Positions 1 to 6,805 of a stretch of DNA of 12,675 bases are shown one piece after another. The notes beneath the pieces are model-generated. The model saw only the letters and a program-made list of their open reading frames with translations, had not been told where the DNA came from and searched no databases. This DNA is from Chloroflexota bacterium (GTDB lineage: Bacteria; Chloroflexota; FW602-bin22; JAMCYS01), in NCBI GenBank assembly GCA_021847625.1, contig JAJZQK010000033.1, positions 1 through 12,675 on the forward strand, written 5' to 3'. Each line of letters starts with the position of its first letter. The first letter of the stretch is position 1. The position numbers and the translations under genes are program-made.

Positions 1-478
1 AGCGCTTGCCGTTGTAGATGGTGATGCCGTCGAAGTTCTTCAGTTGCTGGGTCGGCAGCTTAACTATGTCGTCCAGCGGCGCCAGAACGCCATTGAAAGC
101 GAAGTCGGCGGGCACCCAGCCGGGGGCGTGGAAGATATCCGGCGGGGCGCCGCCGGCCACCGCCGTCAACACCTTGGGGCCAATCTCCCCCGAGCCATAG
201 GCGCTGACCTTGACGTCGATGTCGGAGTTGTCCTTCTTGAACTCCTCGAGCAGACCGTTCATTACTTCGAGGTTCTTGCCTGCGAAGTGGGTCCACATGT
301 CTAAGACAACCTTGCTGCCGCCTGTCGCCGGGGCCTTGGTTGGCGCCGCCCCTGAGGCTGGTGCCGCGGTCGGACTGGGGGCCGCCGGGGAGCAGGCCGT
401 TGCGCCCAGTAGCCCAGCGCCTATGCTGCCTGCCAGCACAACCTTCAGAAAGTCGCGCCGAGTGGTTAGGTGACCCAT
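1..478 (-). CDS. Family 1 (sugar-type) ABC solute-binding lipoprotein, N-terminal part
   Basis: The first 159 residues of an extracytoplasmic binding protein; the rest lies beyond base 1. It should capture a sugar or similar solute for the MalF/MalG-type permeases encoded just upstream. The ATG at 478 is preceded by purine-rich AGGAG about 7 bases away. Seen: a twin-arginine motif TTRRDFLK (residues 5-12), a hydrophobic segment, a probable lipidation Cys29 (the box ATAC is weak because position -3 is Ala, not Leu), and an Ala/Pro/Thr-rich tether (about 30-53). The mature domain then begins with VVLDMWTHF (57-65), and AVAGGAPPDIFH (106-117) is the typical family 1 segment. The 167-bp gap from the permease stop is larger than the other gaps in this operon. 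The substrate cannot be told from this part. Confidence 0.9.
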   Translation of the reverse strand, partial: MGHLTTRRDFLKVVLAGSIGAGLLGATACSPAAPSPTAAPASGAAPTKAPATGGSKVVLDMWTHFAGKNLEVMNGLLEEFKKDNSDIDVKVSAYGSGEIGPKVLTAVAGGAPPDIFHAPGWVPADFAFNGVLAPLDDIVKLPTQQLKNFDGITIYNGKR

Positions 479-645
479 TCTCCTTCTCCTCTCCCAATTA
501 GGAATCTGTGTCTACCCCCACGGGTAGTCTGCCAAGTCTAGTGACGAACGACCTAGTCTCTGCGCCTATTATCATCCGACTGCCCAGGCCAGCCTACTTG
601 GGCTCTTCCTCCTGCGTCGCATCTACACCAGGCACTGGGTAGCCG
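479..645 (-). other. Gap between MalG-like permease and binding protein, with two small hairpins
   Basis: This non-coding stretch separates the permease stop from the binding-protein start. It holds a 6-bp stem with a 4-base loop (512-517 with 522-527) in the leader of the binding protein. A second, weaker stem (582-586 with 599-603) lies about 43 bases after the permease stop. Such hairpins can adjust the ratio of binding protein to permease, but neither has a U-tract. I see no convincing promoter: a GATAAT-like -10 is present but lacks a -35. Confidence 0.35.
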
Positions 646-1515
646 TCAACCCTTCAACCCGCTCATGACCAGGCCCTGCACGAAGTAGCGCTGCAGGGAG
701 ACGTAGAGGATGGCCGTCGGGATTGCCGAGACGGTCACCACGGCCATGAGCACCCCCCACTCGATCAACTCCTGCCCTTTGAGGGCGGTGATCACCAGCT
801 GGATGGTGCGCATCTCCGGCGACCGCACGACGATCAACGGCCAGAAGAACTCATTCCACGACTGTGTAAACGAGAAGATGGCCAACGTCGCCAGGGCGGG
901 GCCCGTCAGCGGCAAAAGCACGTTTACCAGGCAGCGGAGTCGATTGCAGCCATCGATGCGGGCCGCCTCCTCCAGTTCCATGGGGATCGAGAGGAAGAAC
1001 TGGCGCATCAGAAACACGCCGAAGGCCGTGGCCATTCGAGGCACGATCAGGCCCTGATAGGTGTCGATCCAACCTAGCCAACGCATCAAGATGAAGTTCG
1101 GCAGCATCACCACCTGTTGGGGAATCATCATCGTGCCCAGCACGAACAGAAAGACGATATCCCGCCCCTTGAAGCGCAACCTGGCAAAAGAGTAAGCCGC
1201 CAGCACGCAAAACACCAGGTTGCCCAGCATCTCCCCCGTGGCCATAATGAGGCTGTTTAGCAGCCCCGCGGCCAGGGGCTCACGCGTCCAGGCCAGCACG
1301 TAGTTCTCCCAGCGCCATTCGGTAGGGATAAACTGAATGGTGGCCGAGAAGACCTCGGCGTTCGACTTGAACGAGGAGGACACCATCCAGACGTAGGGCA
1401 ACAGGGACAGGATAGCGGCGATGATGAGCGCCGACCAAATCGCGACCTTGCCCAGCAACCGTGTCCTCCGTCGCCGGGCGCTAACCGTAGAGCGAGTCAG
1501 AGTATCACTTGCCAT
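646..1515 (-). CDS. Carbohydrate ABC transporter permease, MalG-like (binding-protein-dependent inner membrane component)
   Basis: One half of the membrane channel of a sugar-type ABC importer; 289 residues, normal for the family. A basic N-terminus (about 15-23) precedes the first membrane segment (about 25-45), with further segments near 83-109, 119-140, 155-172, 197-220 and 255-275. The cytoplasmic EAA loop that contacts the ATPase is clear as EEAARIDG (182-189), followed by LLPLTGPAL (200-208). The C-terminus QRYFVQGLVMSGLKG is characteristic of MalG-type permeases. The ATG at 1515 has GGAGG at 1524-1528 and starts 3 bases after the stop of the MalF-like gene, so the two are translated from one message. 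No unusual residues apart from two cysteines within the EAA loop (190, 195). Confidence 0.93.
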   Translation of the reverse strand: MASDTLTRSTVSARRRRTRLLGKVAIWSALIIAAILSLLPYVWMVSSSFKSNAEVFSATIQFIPTEWRWENYVLAWTREPLAAGLLNSLIMATGEMLGNLVFCVLAAYSFARLRFKGRDIVFLFVLGTMMIPQQVVMLPNFILMRWLGWIDTYQGLIVPRMATAFGVFLMRQFFLSIPMELEEAARIDGCNRLRCLVNVLLPLTGPALATLAIFSFTQSWNEFFWPLIVVRSPEMRTIQLVITALKGQELIEWGVLMAVVTVSAIPTAILYVSLQRYFVQGLVMSGLKG

Positions 1516-1518
1516 TGC

Positions 1519-2496
1519 TCACACCTCCGCGTGCTTGCCAAGGAAGCGGAATTGGACGAGGGTAAGGGCGAAGATTATCGCGAAGAGCACGTAGCCGATG
1601 GCGCTAGCGTAGCCCATTCGGAAGTAGATGAAGGCCTGCTGGTACAGGTAGAACACGATCACCGAGGTCGCACCGCCGGGGCCGCCGCCGGTCATCACGT
1701 AGATGAGCGGGAAGACCTGGAAGGAGAGGATGATCGTCATCACGACGACGAAGAAAGTTGTTGGCATAAGGAGGGGAACGGTGATGTGGCGGAAGCGCCC
1801 CCACCAGTTGGCCCCGTCGATCGAGGCCGCCTCGTAGTACATCTGGTCGATCCCCTGCAGGCCCGCCAGGTAGATGACGGCGAAGTAGCCGATGTTGCGC
1901 CAGGCGGCGGTGAGGATCAGCCCCGGCATGGCCCAGTTGGCGTCGCCCAACCAGCGGGGACCCTCCACGCCAAGCCCCAGGAGCACCTGGTTGATTAGCC
2001 CGTACTCAGGGTCGAGCACCCAGAACCAGACGGCGCCGATGGCGATCACCGAGGTGACGGCAGGGCTATAGACGGCACCCCGGAAGAAGGTTATGCCGCG
2101 CACCTTCTGGTTGAGGAGCTGGGCCATCAGAAAGGAGAGCACGATAATGCAAGCCACGATGCCCACGGTGAAGTAGGTGGTGTTGTAGAGCGACTCCAGG
2201 AACCTGGGGTCACCCATCAGCTCGGTGTAGTTGCGTGCCCCAATGAAGGTCATGTCGGGGGTCATCAAGTTCCAGTCGTGCAGACTTACCCAGAAACCAT
2301 ATACTGTTGGGAAGCCCACGAAGCCGAGGAAGATCAGCAGTGCCGGCGCCATGAAGAGCCACCCAGCCTGTGTCTCGCTGCGGCGCAGTTCCTTCCAGAT
2401 GCCAGAAAGCGGCCCCCCACCCCGCGGCCGCTCCGGTGGTCCAGACACGGCGAGACCGCCGGCCTGACTAGTTCCGGATATCCTGCTTCTATCCAT
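1519..2496 (-). CDS. Carbohydrate ABC transporter permease, MalF/UgpA-like
   Basis: Partner permease of the MalG-like protein; together they form the channel of a sugar importer. 325 residues from the ATG at 2496. I prefer this start over the GTG at 2502 because a perfect AGGAGGT (2501-2507) overlaps that GTG and sits 4 bases before the ATG. The protein has a long hydrophilic, Gly/Pro/Arg-rich N-terminus (about 40 residues) and then six predicted membrane segments. Numbered from the ATG at 2496, these lie near 45-70, 106-128, 140-160, 189-210, 240-268 and 292-316. The EAA loop is YEAASIDGANWWGRFRH (221-237) followed by ITVPLLMP. A glycine-rich MTGGGPGGAT (268-277) is usual for this family. 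The gene follows the LacI-type regulator by 95 bases and is probably controlled by it. The substrate is not evident. Confidence 0.93.
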   Translation of the reverse strand: MDRSRISGTSQAGGLAVSGPPERPRGGGPLSGIWKELRRSETQAGWLFMAPALLIFLGFVGFPTVYGFWVSLHDWNLMTPDMTFIGARNYTELMGDPRFLESLYNTTYFTVGIVACIIVLSFLMAQLLNQKVRGITFFRGAVYSPAVTSVIAIGAVWFWVLDPEYGLINQVLLGLGVEGPRWLGDANWAMPGLILTAAWRNIGYFAVIYLAGLQGIDQMYYEAASIDGANWWGRFRHITVPLLMPTTFFVVVMTIILSFQVFPLIYVMTGGGPGGATSVIVFYLYQQAFIYFRMGYASAIGYVLFAIIFALTLVQFRFLGKHAEV

Positions 2497-2500
2497 GCCC

Positions 2501-2507
2501 ACCTCCT
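2501..2507 (-). promoter_or_regulatory. Ribosome binding site deciding the MalF-like start
   Basis: A perfect AGGAGGT lies 4 bases upstream of ATG 2496 and overlaps the alternative GTG at 2502. The ATG is therefore the likely start. Confidence 0.75.
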
Positions 2508-2591
2508 GAATAGAGTATCGCTGCGCCCTGACACCCCTTGGGGGGATGCGCAGGGGCCCGTCGTGATGCTAATTCGTCTCTCTATCCACGC

Positions 2592-3689
2592 TCAGGCAAA
2601 AGGCCCTTTTGCCCTCATCACATCCAGAACCCCTGCCCGGATAGTCGCCCCGCCATTGGAGCCTACCGAGGAGGCGCGGACCGTGAAGCACGGCGGCACG
2701 AAGACCTCCCGCGGGGGCGCTTCCCGCATCTCCGGCTGCAAACGCTCCAAGGCCATTTCTACTGCTTGGCGACCTATCCCCCTGCCGTCAATCTCAATCA
2801 TCGTCAGCGGAGGCTGGGCCACCCGCGCCCACGCGACGTCGCCCGCGCCGACGAAGGCGATGTCCTGGGGAACGGCGACGCCGAGGTCACGCAAGCAGGC
2901 CAAGGCCGGCATCACCACGTCGGACGAGCCCGCGATGATCGCATCGGGAGGCTCTGGGCAACTGAGCAGCTCGCGGGTCGCCAGGTAGGTCTCGTTCGGA
3001 GTCCTCGTATCGAGGTCCAACCGCGTGAGTCCATCCGGAGCCGCGACCGCAAGCTCAGCGTAGGCGGCGTGATAGCCGGCGACTCGATCCGCGTTCGAAC
3101 CATAGGCCGTCGCAGGGGCCAGCAGGGCGACTCGGCGGCGACCCTGTTGCAGAAGGTGCCTAACAGCAGACATTGTCCCGTCCCTGTAGTCCGTCGCTAC
3201 CAAGTCGCCTGCCACGCCCGGTACCCTGCGTTGCATGAAGACAATGGGTATGCCCCGCTCCTGGAGCTGTAGATAGGGAGTCGGGTCTTTGCTAACGGGG
3301 AGGACGAGCAAGGCAGCAATCTGCTGGCGGGCGAGGATCTCGAGGTGGGTGCGCTCGCGACGGGGATCACCCCGCGTGACGCAGACGGCGACCGCGTAAT
3401 CGCGGGCATAAGCCTCATCGAGGGCGCCCTCGGCGATCACGGCGGAGGTGGGGAGCGTGACGTAGGCGACCTGAAGGCCCAGGATTCGGGAGTGCCCTCG
3501 GCGCAGGGCCTGCGCCAGGCCGTGAGGATGGTAGCCGAGTTCGTTGGCAACGGCCAGCACCCGCTCCCGCAGGACGGGATTCACTCTGCCTTTGCCGTTG
3601 AGGACCTTCGAGGCTGTGCTGACGGCTACTCCCGCCAGTTGCGCAACCTGGGTAATTGTCGTCCTTCCGCCAGCAGATGGCAAGGCCAC
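2592..3689 (-). CDS. LacI-family transcriptional repressor
   Basis: A 365-residue DNA-binding regulator, likely the sugar-responsive repressor of the downstream importer operon. The N-terminal helix-turn-helix is TITQVAQLAGVAVSTASKVL (11-30), followed by NGKGRVNP and the hinge region LAQALRRGHSRILGL (58-72). The rest is a periplasmic-binding-protein-like effector domain (about 70-345) with family landmarks PPDAIIAGSSDVVMPALACL, VPQDIAFVGAGD and PPLTMIEID. The start codon is GTG 3689; only a G-rich GGGGG stands in for a ribosome site, and no better in-frame start exists before the helix-turn-helix. It is transcribed in the same direction as the permeases, 95 bases ahead of the MalF-like start. 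A tandem operator sits in its own promoter, which points to autorepression. The effector sugar is unknown. Confidence 0.95.
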   Translation of the reverse strand: MALPSAGGRTTITQVAQLAGVAVSTASKVLNGKGRVNPVLRERVLAVANELGYHPHGLAQALRRGHSRILGLQVAYVTLPTSAVIAEGALDEAYARDYAVAVCVTRGDPRRERTHLEILARQQIAALLVLPVSKDPTPYLQLQERGIPIVFMQRRVPGVAGDLVATDYRDGTMSAVRHLLQQGRRRVALLAPATAYGSNADRVAGYHAAYAELAVAAPDGLTRLDLDTRTPNETYLATRELLSCPEPPDAIIAGSSDVVMPALACLRDLGVAVPQDIAFVGAGDVAWARVAQPPLTMIEIDGRGIGRQAVEMALERLQPEMREAPPREVFVPPCFTVRASSVGSNGGATIRAGVLDVMRAKGPFA

Positions 3690-3721
3690 TGTTCCAACCC
3701 CCTGAGCTGACGACCGAGCGA

Positions 3722-3752
3722 GCGCGCGAAACGTTTCGCGCGCGAAACGTTT
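3722..3752. promoter_or_regulatory. Tandem LacI-type operator
   Basis: Bases 3722-3743 form a perfect 22-bp palindrome with half site GCGCGCGAAAC and a central CpG (GAAACGTTTC core), the classic shape of a LacI-family operator. A second copy of the left part plus GTTT follows directly (3738-3752), so a unit GCGCGCGAAACGTTT is repeated with a 16-bp period. The second copy has a degenerate right arm that runs into a T tract. The element starts 5 bases downstream of the -10 box and covers the expected start point, so binding would block transcription of the repressor gene and whatever is cotranscribed. I found no other copy of the core in the window. Confidence 0.75.
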
Positions 3753-3757
3753 TTTTC

Positions 3758-3787
3758 AGTCTAGCCTAGGGAGCGGAGGGCAGTCAA
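3758..3787 (-). promoter_or_regulatory. Promoter of the LacI-type gene (and probably the sugar operon)
   Basis: On the minus strand TTGACT (3782-3787) and TAGACT (3758-3763) are separated by 18 bases, a sigma-70-like promoter with 5/6 and 4/6 matches. The start point would fall near 3751, inside the tandem operator. Two short hairpins (3792-3814 and 3816-3840) lie immediately upstream of the -35 box. Confidence 0.6.
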
Positions 3788-3845
3788 TAGCGCGGCGGGA
3801 CTATTTCTCGCCGCCCAACCGTACTAGTTCCCGTCGGTTGCGGAG

Positions 3846-3877
3846 GGCCGACCCCCTGCCAGGCAGTAGGGTCGGCC
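3846..3877 (-). terminator. Hairpin terminator after the LuxR-like gene
   Basis: A perfect 9-bp stem GGCCGACCC/GGGTCGGCC (3846-3854 with 3869-3877) contains a further small CTGC/GCAG stem in its loop. It lies about 40 bases past the stop of the LuxR-like gene. It lacks a clear U-tract, so it may act as a 3' stabilising hairpin or a weak terminator. Confidence 0.5.
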
Positions 3878-3914
3878 AGAAGAGGGCCAGATGCACCACG
3901 GCACGCAAAGAGGC

Positions 3915-4433
3915 TTACGACTCCTTCTGCGCCCCATCCGGGACGACGGCGCCTTGCGCGTCTACCTCGGGGGATGAAGGGAACAGCGTGTCGAGGCCGG
4001 CCACCAGGCCGCGCCGGTGGGCCCACAGGTACAGCTGAAAGCTGCCGGCGGGGAAGGTGATACCGAGCTTGCGCCGGAGGCTCTTGATGTGGCAACGTAG
4101 CGTGTTTTCCGAGAGGAGCAGGTCTTCCGCGCACCTGCGCCGGAAACTGCGCTCGGCATCCCAGTTATCGGTAAGCGAACCCAGGTAGTAGGCGACGAAG
4201 ACGTCTACCTCCTTCCAGGTGAGACCATACCGGCAGCACAGGAGCGCCAGCCCCTCCGGCAGGAGGTGGCGGCGCCGCAGGGCACGGCAGATTCGCCCCT
4301 GGACAAATTGGTCGGGGCAATCACGGAGGAGGTTGCTGCCGGCGGGTAGCCGCGGGGCGCCGCGGTCGTCCAGGGCCGGGTAGGGAACCTGGCCCTCGGA
4401 CGGTGCGCCTACCTCTCCGTAGAGTCTCACCAT
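3915..4433 (-). CDS. Small LuxR/GerE-like helix-turn-helix regulator
   Basis: A 172-residue putative DNA-binding protein. Residues 71-143 match the LuxR C-terminal domain in outline: LTWKEVDVFVAYYLG, then CAEDLLLSENTLRCHIKSLRRKLGI (written in two parts: 101-110 and 111-125), then LYLWAHRRGL (134-143). The last part mirrors the usual ALYAVRRGL ending. Unlike typical members it has about 15 extra residues (SLTDNWDAERSFRRR, 86-100) between the first and second helices. The N-terminal 70 residues contain four cysteines (39, 49, 66, 67) and resemble no receiver or ligand-binding domain I know. The tail (150-172) is hydrophilic. The open frame runs on upstream to 4886, but ATG 4433 has GGAGAG at 4440-4445, 6 bases away. 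A longer start would overlap the promoter and the permease gene. Its targets are unknown; it may control the neighbouring importers. Confidence 0.75.
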   Translation of the reverse strand: MVRLYGEVGAPSEGQVPYPALDDRGAPRLPAGSNLLRDCPDQFVQGRICRALRRRHLLPEGLALLCCRYGLTWKEVDVFVAYYLGSLTDNWDAERSFRRRCAEDLLLSENTLRCHIKSLRRKLGITFPAGSFQLYLWAHRRGLVAGLDTLFPSSPEVDAQGAVVPDGAQKES

Positions 4434-4460
4434 GGTCCGCTCTCCGTTGTCTGCCAACCC

Positions 4461-4511
4461 GGGGGCGCCAAACTCGGTCGTATCCCTCTGCCCCGACCGG
4501 CCGGCGCCCCC
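4461..4511 (-). promoter_or_regulatory. Nested hairpin in the leader of the LuxR-like gene
   Basis: A perfect 9-bp GC stem (4461-4469 with 4503-4511) encloses a second 6-bp stem CGGTCG/CGACCG (4475-4480 with 4494-4499). The structure ends 27 bases before the start codon, in a leader of about 135 bases. It could be an attenuator or a translation control element. There is no U-tract, and I do not recognise a riboswitch class. Confidence 0.45.
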
Positions 4512-4574
4512 GCACCTGGGAGTCGATATCACTCGCCGCGCGGCGGGCCATATTTCGTCGTCGGCGACGCCTAC

Positions 4575-4603
4575 ACAGTAACATAGGGGAACAGCCGTGT
4601 CAA
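4575..4603 (-). promoter_or_regulatory. Promoter of the LuxR-like gene
   Basis: A perfect -35 TTGACA (4598-4603) lies 17 bases from TACTGT (4575-4580). The -10 matches only 3/6 but carries the extended TG motif (TGTTACTGT). The start point would be near 4568, giving a long leader before ATG 4433. Confidence 0.6.
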
Positions 4604-4708
4604 CGAGCCCCCGGCGGGGCTGCCGATGCGCGCCAGGGGCCGATTCGCCGCCTGAGGCACGGACAAGTGGGTCCCGAGTCCCAGGAGACCGGCCAGCGAC
4701 ATAAAGAG

Positions 4709-4740
4709 AGAGGACGGCAGGCTCTGCGCCCCCGTCCTCT
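4709..4740 (-). terminator. Rho-independent-type terminator of the permease operon
   Basis: A 9-bp stem AGAGGACGG/CCGTCCTCT (4709-4717 with 4732-4740) with a 14-base loop is followed on the minus strand by a pyrimidine/T-rich CTCTTTAT. It lies 28 bases after the DppC-like stop and marks the end of that operon before any ATPase gene. Confidence 0.65.
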
Positions 4741-4768
4741 GCGTTCCCTATTCTGTTAGGCGTACGTG

Positions 4769-5683
4769 CTAGCGGCCGACGTTGATCTGCCGCGGATCGA
4801 AGGCGTCGCGTACGGCGTCGGAGAAGTAGTTCAGACCGACGAGCATGAAGGTCAGGGCGACGCCCGGGAAGATACCGTACCACCAAGCCACGCGCAGGAA
4901 CTGGCGGCTGTAGCTCAGCATCGAACCCCAGGACGGCTCGGGCGGTTGGGCGCCCAAACCGAGGAAGGAGAGCGACGCTTCGAGGAGCACGGCGAAGGCC
5001 ATCGCCACTGCCCCCTGCACCAGCAGCGGCGAAATCGCGTTCGGCAGGATGTGCCGGAAGACTATGCGCCCGTTACTCGAGCCCAGCGTCTTCGCCGCGA
5101 GCACGTAGTCCCGTTCCTTCTCGGTAAGCGCACACGAACGCGACAGGCGGGCAAAGATCGGGATGTTGTAGATGCCCACGGCGATGGCCGCGTTAATGGC
5201 GCCAGGGCCGGTGACCATAACCACGGCGATACCGATGAGGATCGCCGGGAAGGACAGCAGGACGTCCCACAGGCGGCTGATCACGGCGTCGATCCAGCCG
5301 CCAATGTAGCCGGAGATCAGACCCGTCGAAGCCCCGAAGGCGAAGCCGATCGCCACACTAACCAGGCCCACCGTCAACGAGATGCGAGACCCGTACAGAA
5401 TGCGGCTTAGAATATCGCGTCCGAACTCATCGGTGCCCAGCAGGTAATGGGCGTTTGGCGCCAGCAGTTCGTCACCCGCGTACTGAATCACCGGATCGTA
5501 CGGTGAGATCCGATCGGCCACGAGAGCCGTCAGCAGGAAGATAGCGAGGACCGTCACGCCGATTCTGCCGCTGGGATTGCGCAGCACCCGCAGGGTTGCC
5601 TGCACCATGGGGTTGCGCGTTGATTCTCTTTGTTTGACTTTTTGCTGTTCTGCCGGTAGAGTCGTCTGTCCTTCTGCAGCCAC
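4769..5683 (-). CDS. ABC transporter permease, DppC/OppC-like
   Basis: Second channel subunit of a peptide/nickel/opine-type importer; 304 residues, normal length. A hydrophilic N-terminus (1-38) with RNPSGRIG precedes membrane segment 1 (about 41-58). The family signature LLGTDEFGRDILSRILYGSR (81-100) follows, with later segments near 102-127, 139-158, 163-180, 218-243 and 268-288. The EAA-type loop is RDYVLAAKTLGSSNGRIVFR (191-210) followed by HILPNAISPL, and LEASLSFLGLG (234-244) is also typical. The start is GTG 5683, 3 bases after the DppB-like stop, with a G-rich ribosome site (GGGAGGGGG, about 5691-5699). In most operons of this type the two ATPase genes follow; here a terminator does. 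Confidence 0.94.
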   Translation of the reverse strand: MAAEGQTTLPAEQQKVKQRESTRNPMVQATLRVLRNPSGRIGVTVLAIFLLTALVADRISPYDPVIQYAGDELLAPNAHYLLGTDEFGRDILSRILYGSRISLTVGLVSVAIGFAFGASTGLISGYIGGWIDAVISRLWDVLLSFPAILIGIAVVMVTGPGAINAAIAVGIYNIPIFARLSRSCALTEKERDYVLAAKTLGSSNGRIVFRHILPNAISPLLVQGAVAMAFAVLLEASLSFLGLGAQPPEPSWGSMLSYSRQFLRVAWWYGIFPGVALTFMLVGLNYFSDAVRDAFDPRQINVGR

Positions 5684-5686
5684 GGC

Positions 5687-6643
5687 CTATCCCCCTCCCC
5701 TACTGAGTCGGATGCGCGGATCCAGGTAAGCGTACGTAATGTCCGTGAGTAGGTTGATCAGCACAAAGACCAACACTAGCCAAAGCAGGGAGGCCTGGAC
5801 TACCGTGTAGTCGCGCTGCTCGACGGCCTGGATCATCAGCCGTCCCAGGCCCGGCCAGGCAAACACGGATTCCACGACCACCGCGCCGCCGAGCAGACGG
5901 CCGAACTGCAGTCCGACGACCGTCACCACCGGGACGAGGGCGCTACGCAGGGCGTGGCCAAGGACGACCGCTCGCTCCTCCAAGCCCTTTGCCCGGGCCG
6001 TCCGCACGTAGTCCTCGTGCAGCACCTCGAGCATCGCGCTACGCACGAAGCGGGTGAACACGGCCGACATGTGGACGGCCAGCGTCACCGCCGGTAGCAG
6101 CAACGTCCTCAGCGCCATCCCCGGGTTCTGCATCGGGTCGATCCGCCCGCCCGGAGGCAGCCACCCAAGGACAAGGGCAAAGAGCAGGATGAGGAGGATG
6201 CCCAACCAGAAGTTCGGCACCCCAAGCCCCAGCGCCGTGTACCCTTGCACCATCAGGTCGAATTTGGAGGCCTGCTTGACGGCGGCGATCACCCCGAACG
6301 GAATCGAGATGCAGACGGCGAGGAACAGCGCCGCCAACGTCAACTGCAGGGTAGCGGGGAAGGCATATCCGATTAGCTCGGATACGGGCATTTTACTGAT
6401 GTAAGATTCGCCCAGATCGCCCCGCACAACATCCCCTAACCAAATGCCATACTGCACGGGTAGGGGCTGGTCGAGGCCCATCTTATGGCGAACGGCCTCG
6501 ATAACGTCGGGTGTAGCATCGGGTCCCGCCACTGTCTCCGCCGGGTCGCCCGGCACCAGACGAAGCAGCAAGAACACGAGCACCGATGCAAGTAAGACGA
6601 CAGGAATTAGCTGCAACAGTCTTCTAATGATATACGCTACCAT
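5687..6643 (-). CDS. ABC transporter permease, DppB/OppB-like
   Basis: First channel subunit of the Dpp/Opp-type importer; 318 residues, normal length. Membrane segment 1 lies at 9-29 and leads into the family motif LRLVPGDPAE (27-36). The region LGLDQPLPVQYGIWLGDVVRGDLGES-like (about 55-80) is the usual periplasmic part. Further segments lie near 97-121, 133-161, 182-200, 232-256 and 283-304. The coupling loop is DYVRTARAKGLEERAVVLGH (211-230) followed by ALRSALVPVVT. The ending YAYLDPRIRLS (305-315) is characteristic. ATG 6643 has AGGGGAAG just upstream. The promoter at 6709-6737 would allow this gene and the DppC-like gene to be expressed independently of the phosphohydrolase. Confidence 0.95.
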   Translation of the reverse strand: MVAYIIRRLLQLIPVVLLASVLVFLLLRLVPGDPAETVAGPDATPDVIEAVRHKMGLDQPLPVQYGIWLGDVVRGDLGESYISKMPVSELIGYAFPATLQLTLAALFLAVCISIPFGVIAAVKQASKFDLMVQGYTALGLGVPNFWLGILLILLFALVLGWLPPGGRIDPMQNPGMALRTLLLPAVTLAVHMSAVFTRFVRSAMLEVLHEDYVRTARAKGLEERAVVLGHALRSALVPVVTVVGLQFGRLLGGAVVVESVFAWPGLGRLMIQAVEQRDYTVVQASLLWLVLVFVLINLLTDITYAYLDPRIRLSRGGG

Positions 6644-6708
6644 ATGTCTTCCCCTAACATAGTGCTGTCACAGGGGCCTATTTGTAGCCCCCGCCGTGCC
6701 GCGCTCGG

Positions 6709-6737
6709 AATATACCATGAGTTAGGACGTCTGTCTA
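6709..6737 (-). promoter_or_regulatory. Promoter of the DppB/DppC-like operon
   Basis: TAGACA (6732-6737) and TATATT (6709-6714) are separated by exactly 17 bases on the minus strand (5/6 and 5/6 matches). The start point would be near 6702, about 60 bases before ATG 6643. It lies directly after the hairpin that follows the phosphohydrolase gene, as expected for a new transcription unit. Confidence 0.6.
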
Positions 6738-6743
6738 GTCCAC

Positions 6744-6794
6744 CAGGGGCCCGCCGATGGTCCCCGCGTGGGAGTCCACCCCAACGGGCCCCTG
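6744..6794 (-). terminator. Hairpin after the phosphohydrolase gene
   Basis: A perfect 10-bp stem CAGGGGCCCG/CGGGCCCCTG (6744-6753 with 6785-6794) begins about 12 bases after the stop codon; its 31-base loop can pair further. No clear U-tract follows, so it may be a weak or factor-aided terminator. Confidence 0.5.
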
Positions 6795-6805
6795 CTCCTC
6801 GCGAG

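Larger units (their letters stand above)
4434..4768 (-). other. 335-bp gene-free stretch: terminator, promoter and structured leader
   Basis: No convincing gene is present on either strand. In transcription order it holds the terminator of the permease operon (4709-4740) and a short GC-rich hairpin AGCCCC/GGGGCT with a 4-base loop (4606-4621). Next come a promoter (4575-4603), a 10-base palindrome GCCGCGCGGC (4535-4544) near +25 to +35 of the expected transcript, and a nested hairpin (4461-4511) just before the LuxR-like start. Confidence 0.6.

Noticed and set aside
2497..2591. Separate promoter for the permeases between the LacI-type gene and the MalF-like gene
   Set aside because: TTGCCT and a GAATTA-like box can be lined up, but the match is poor. 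No operator is present, so cotranscription with the repressor gene is the simpler reading.
3722..3756. Palindrome followed by a T tract read as a plus-strand terminator
   Set aside because: No plus-strand gene ends nearby. The CpG-centred tandem symmetry next to a LacI-type gene fits an operator better, although the two are not strictly exclusive.
4434..4886. N-terminal extension of the LuxR-like frame up to 4886
   Set aside because: It would overlap the DppC-like gene, the terminator, the promoter and the leader hairpins. A good ribosome site precedes ATG 4433.
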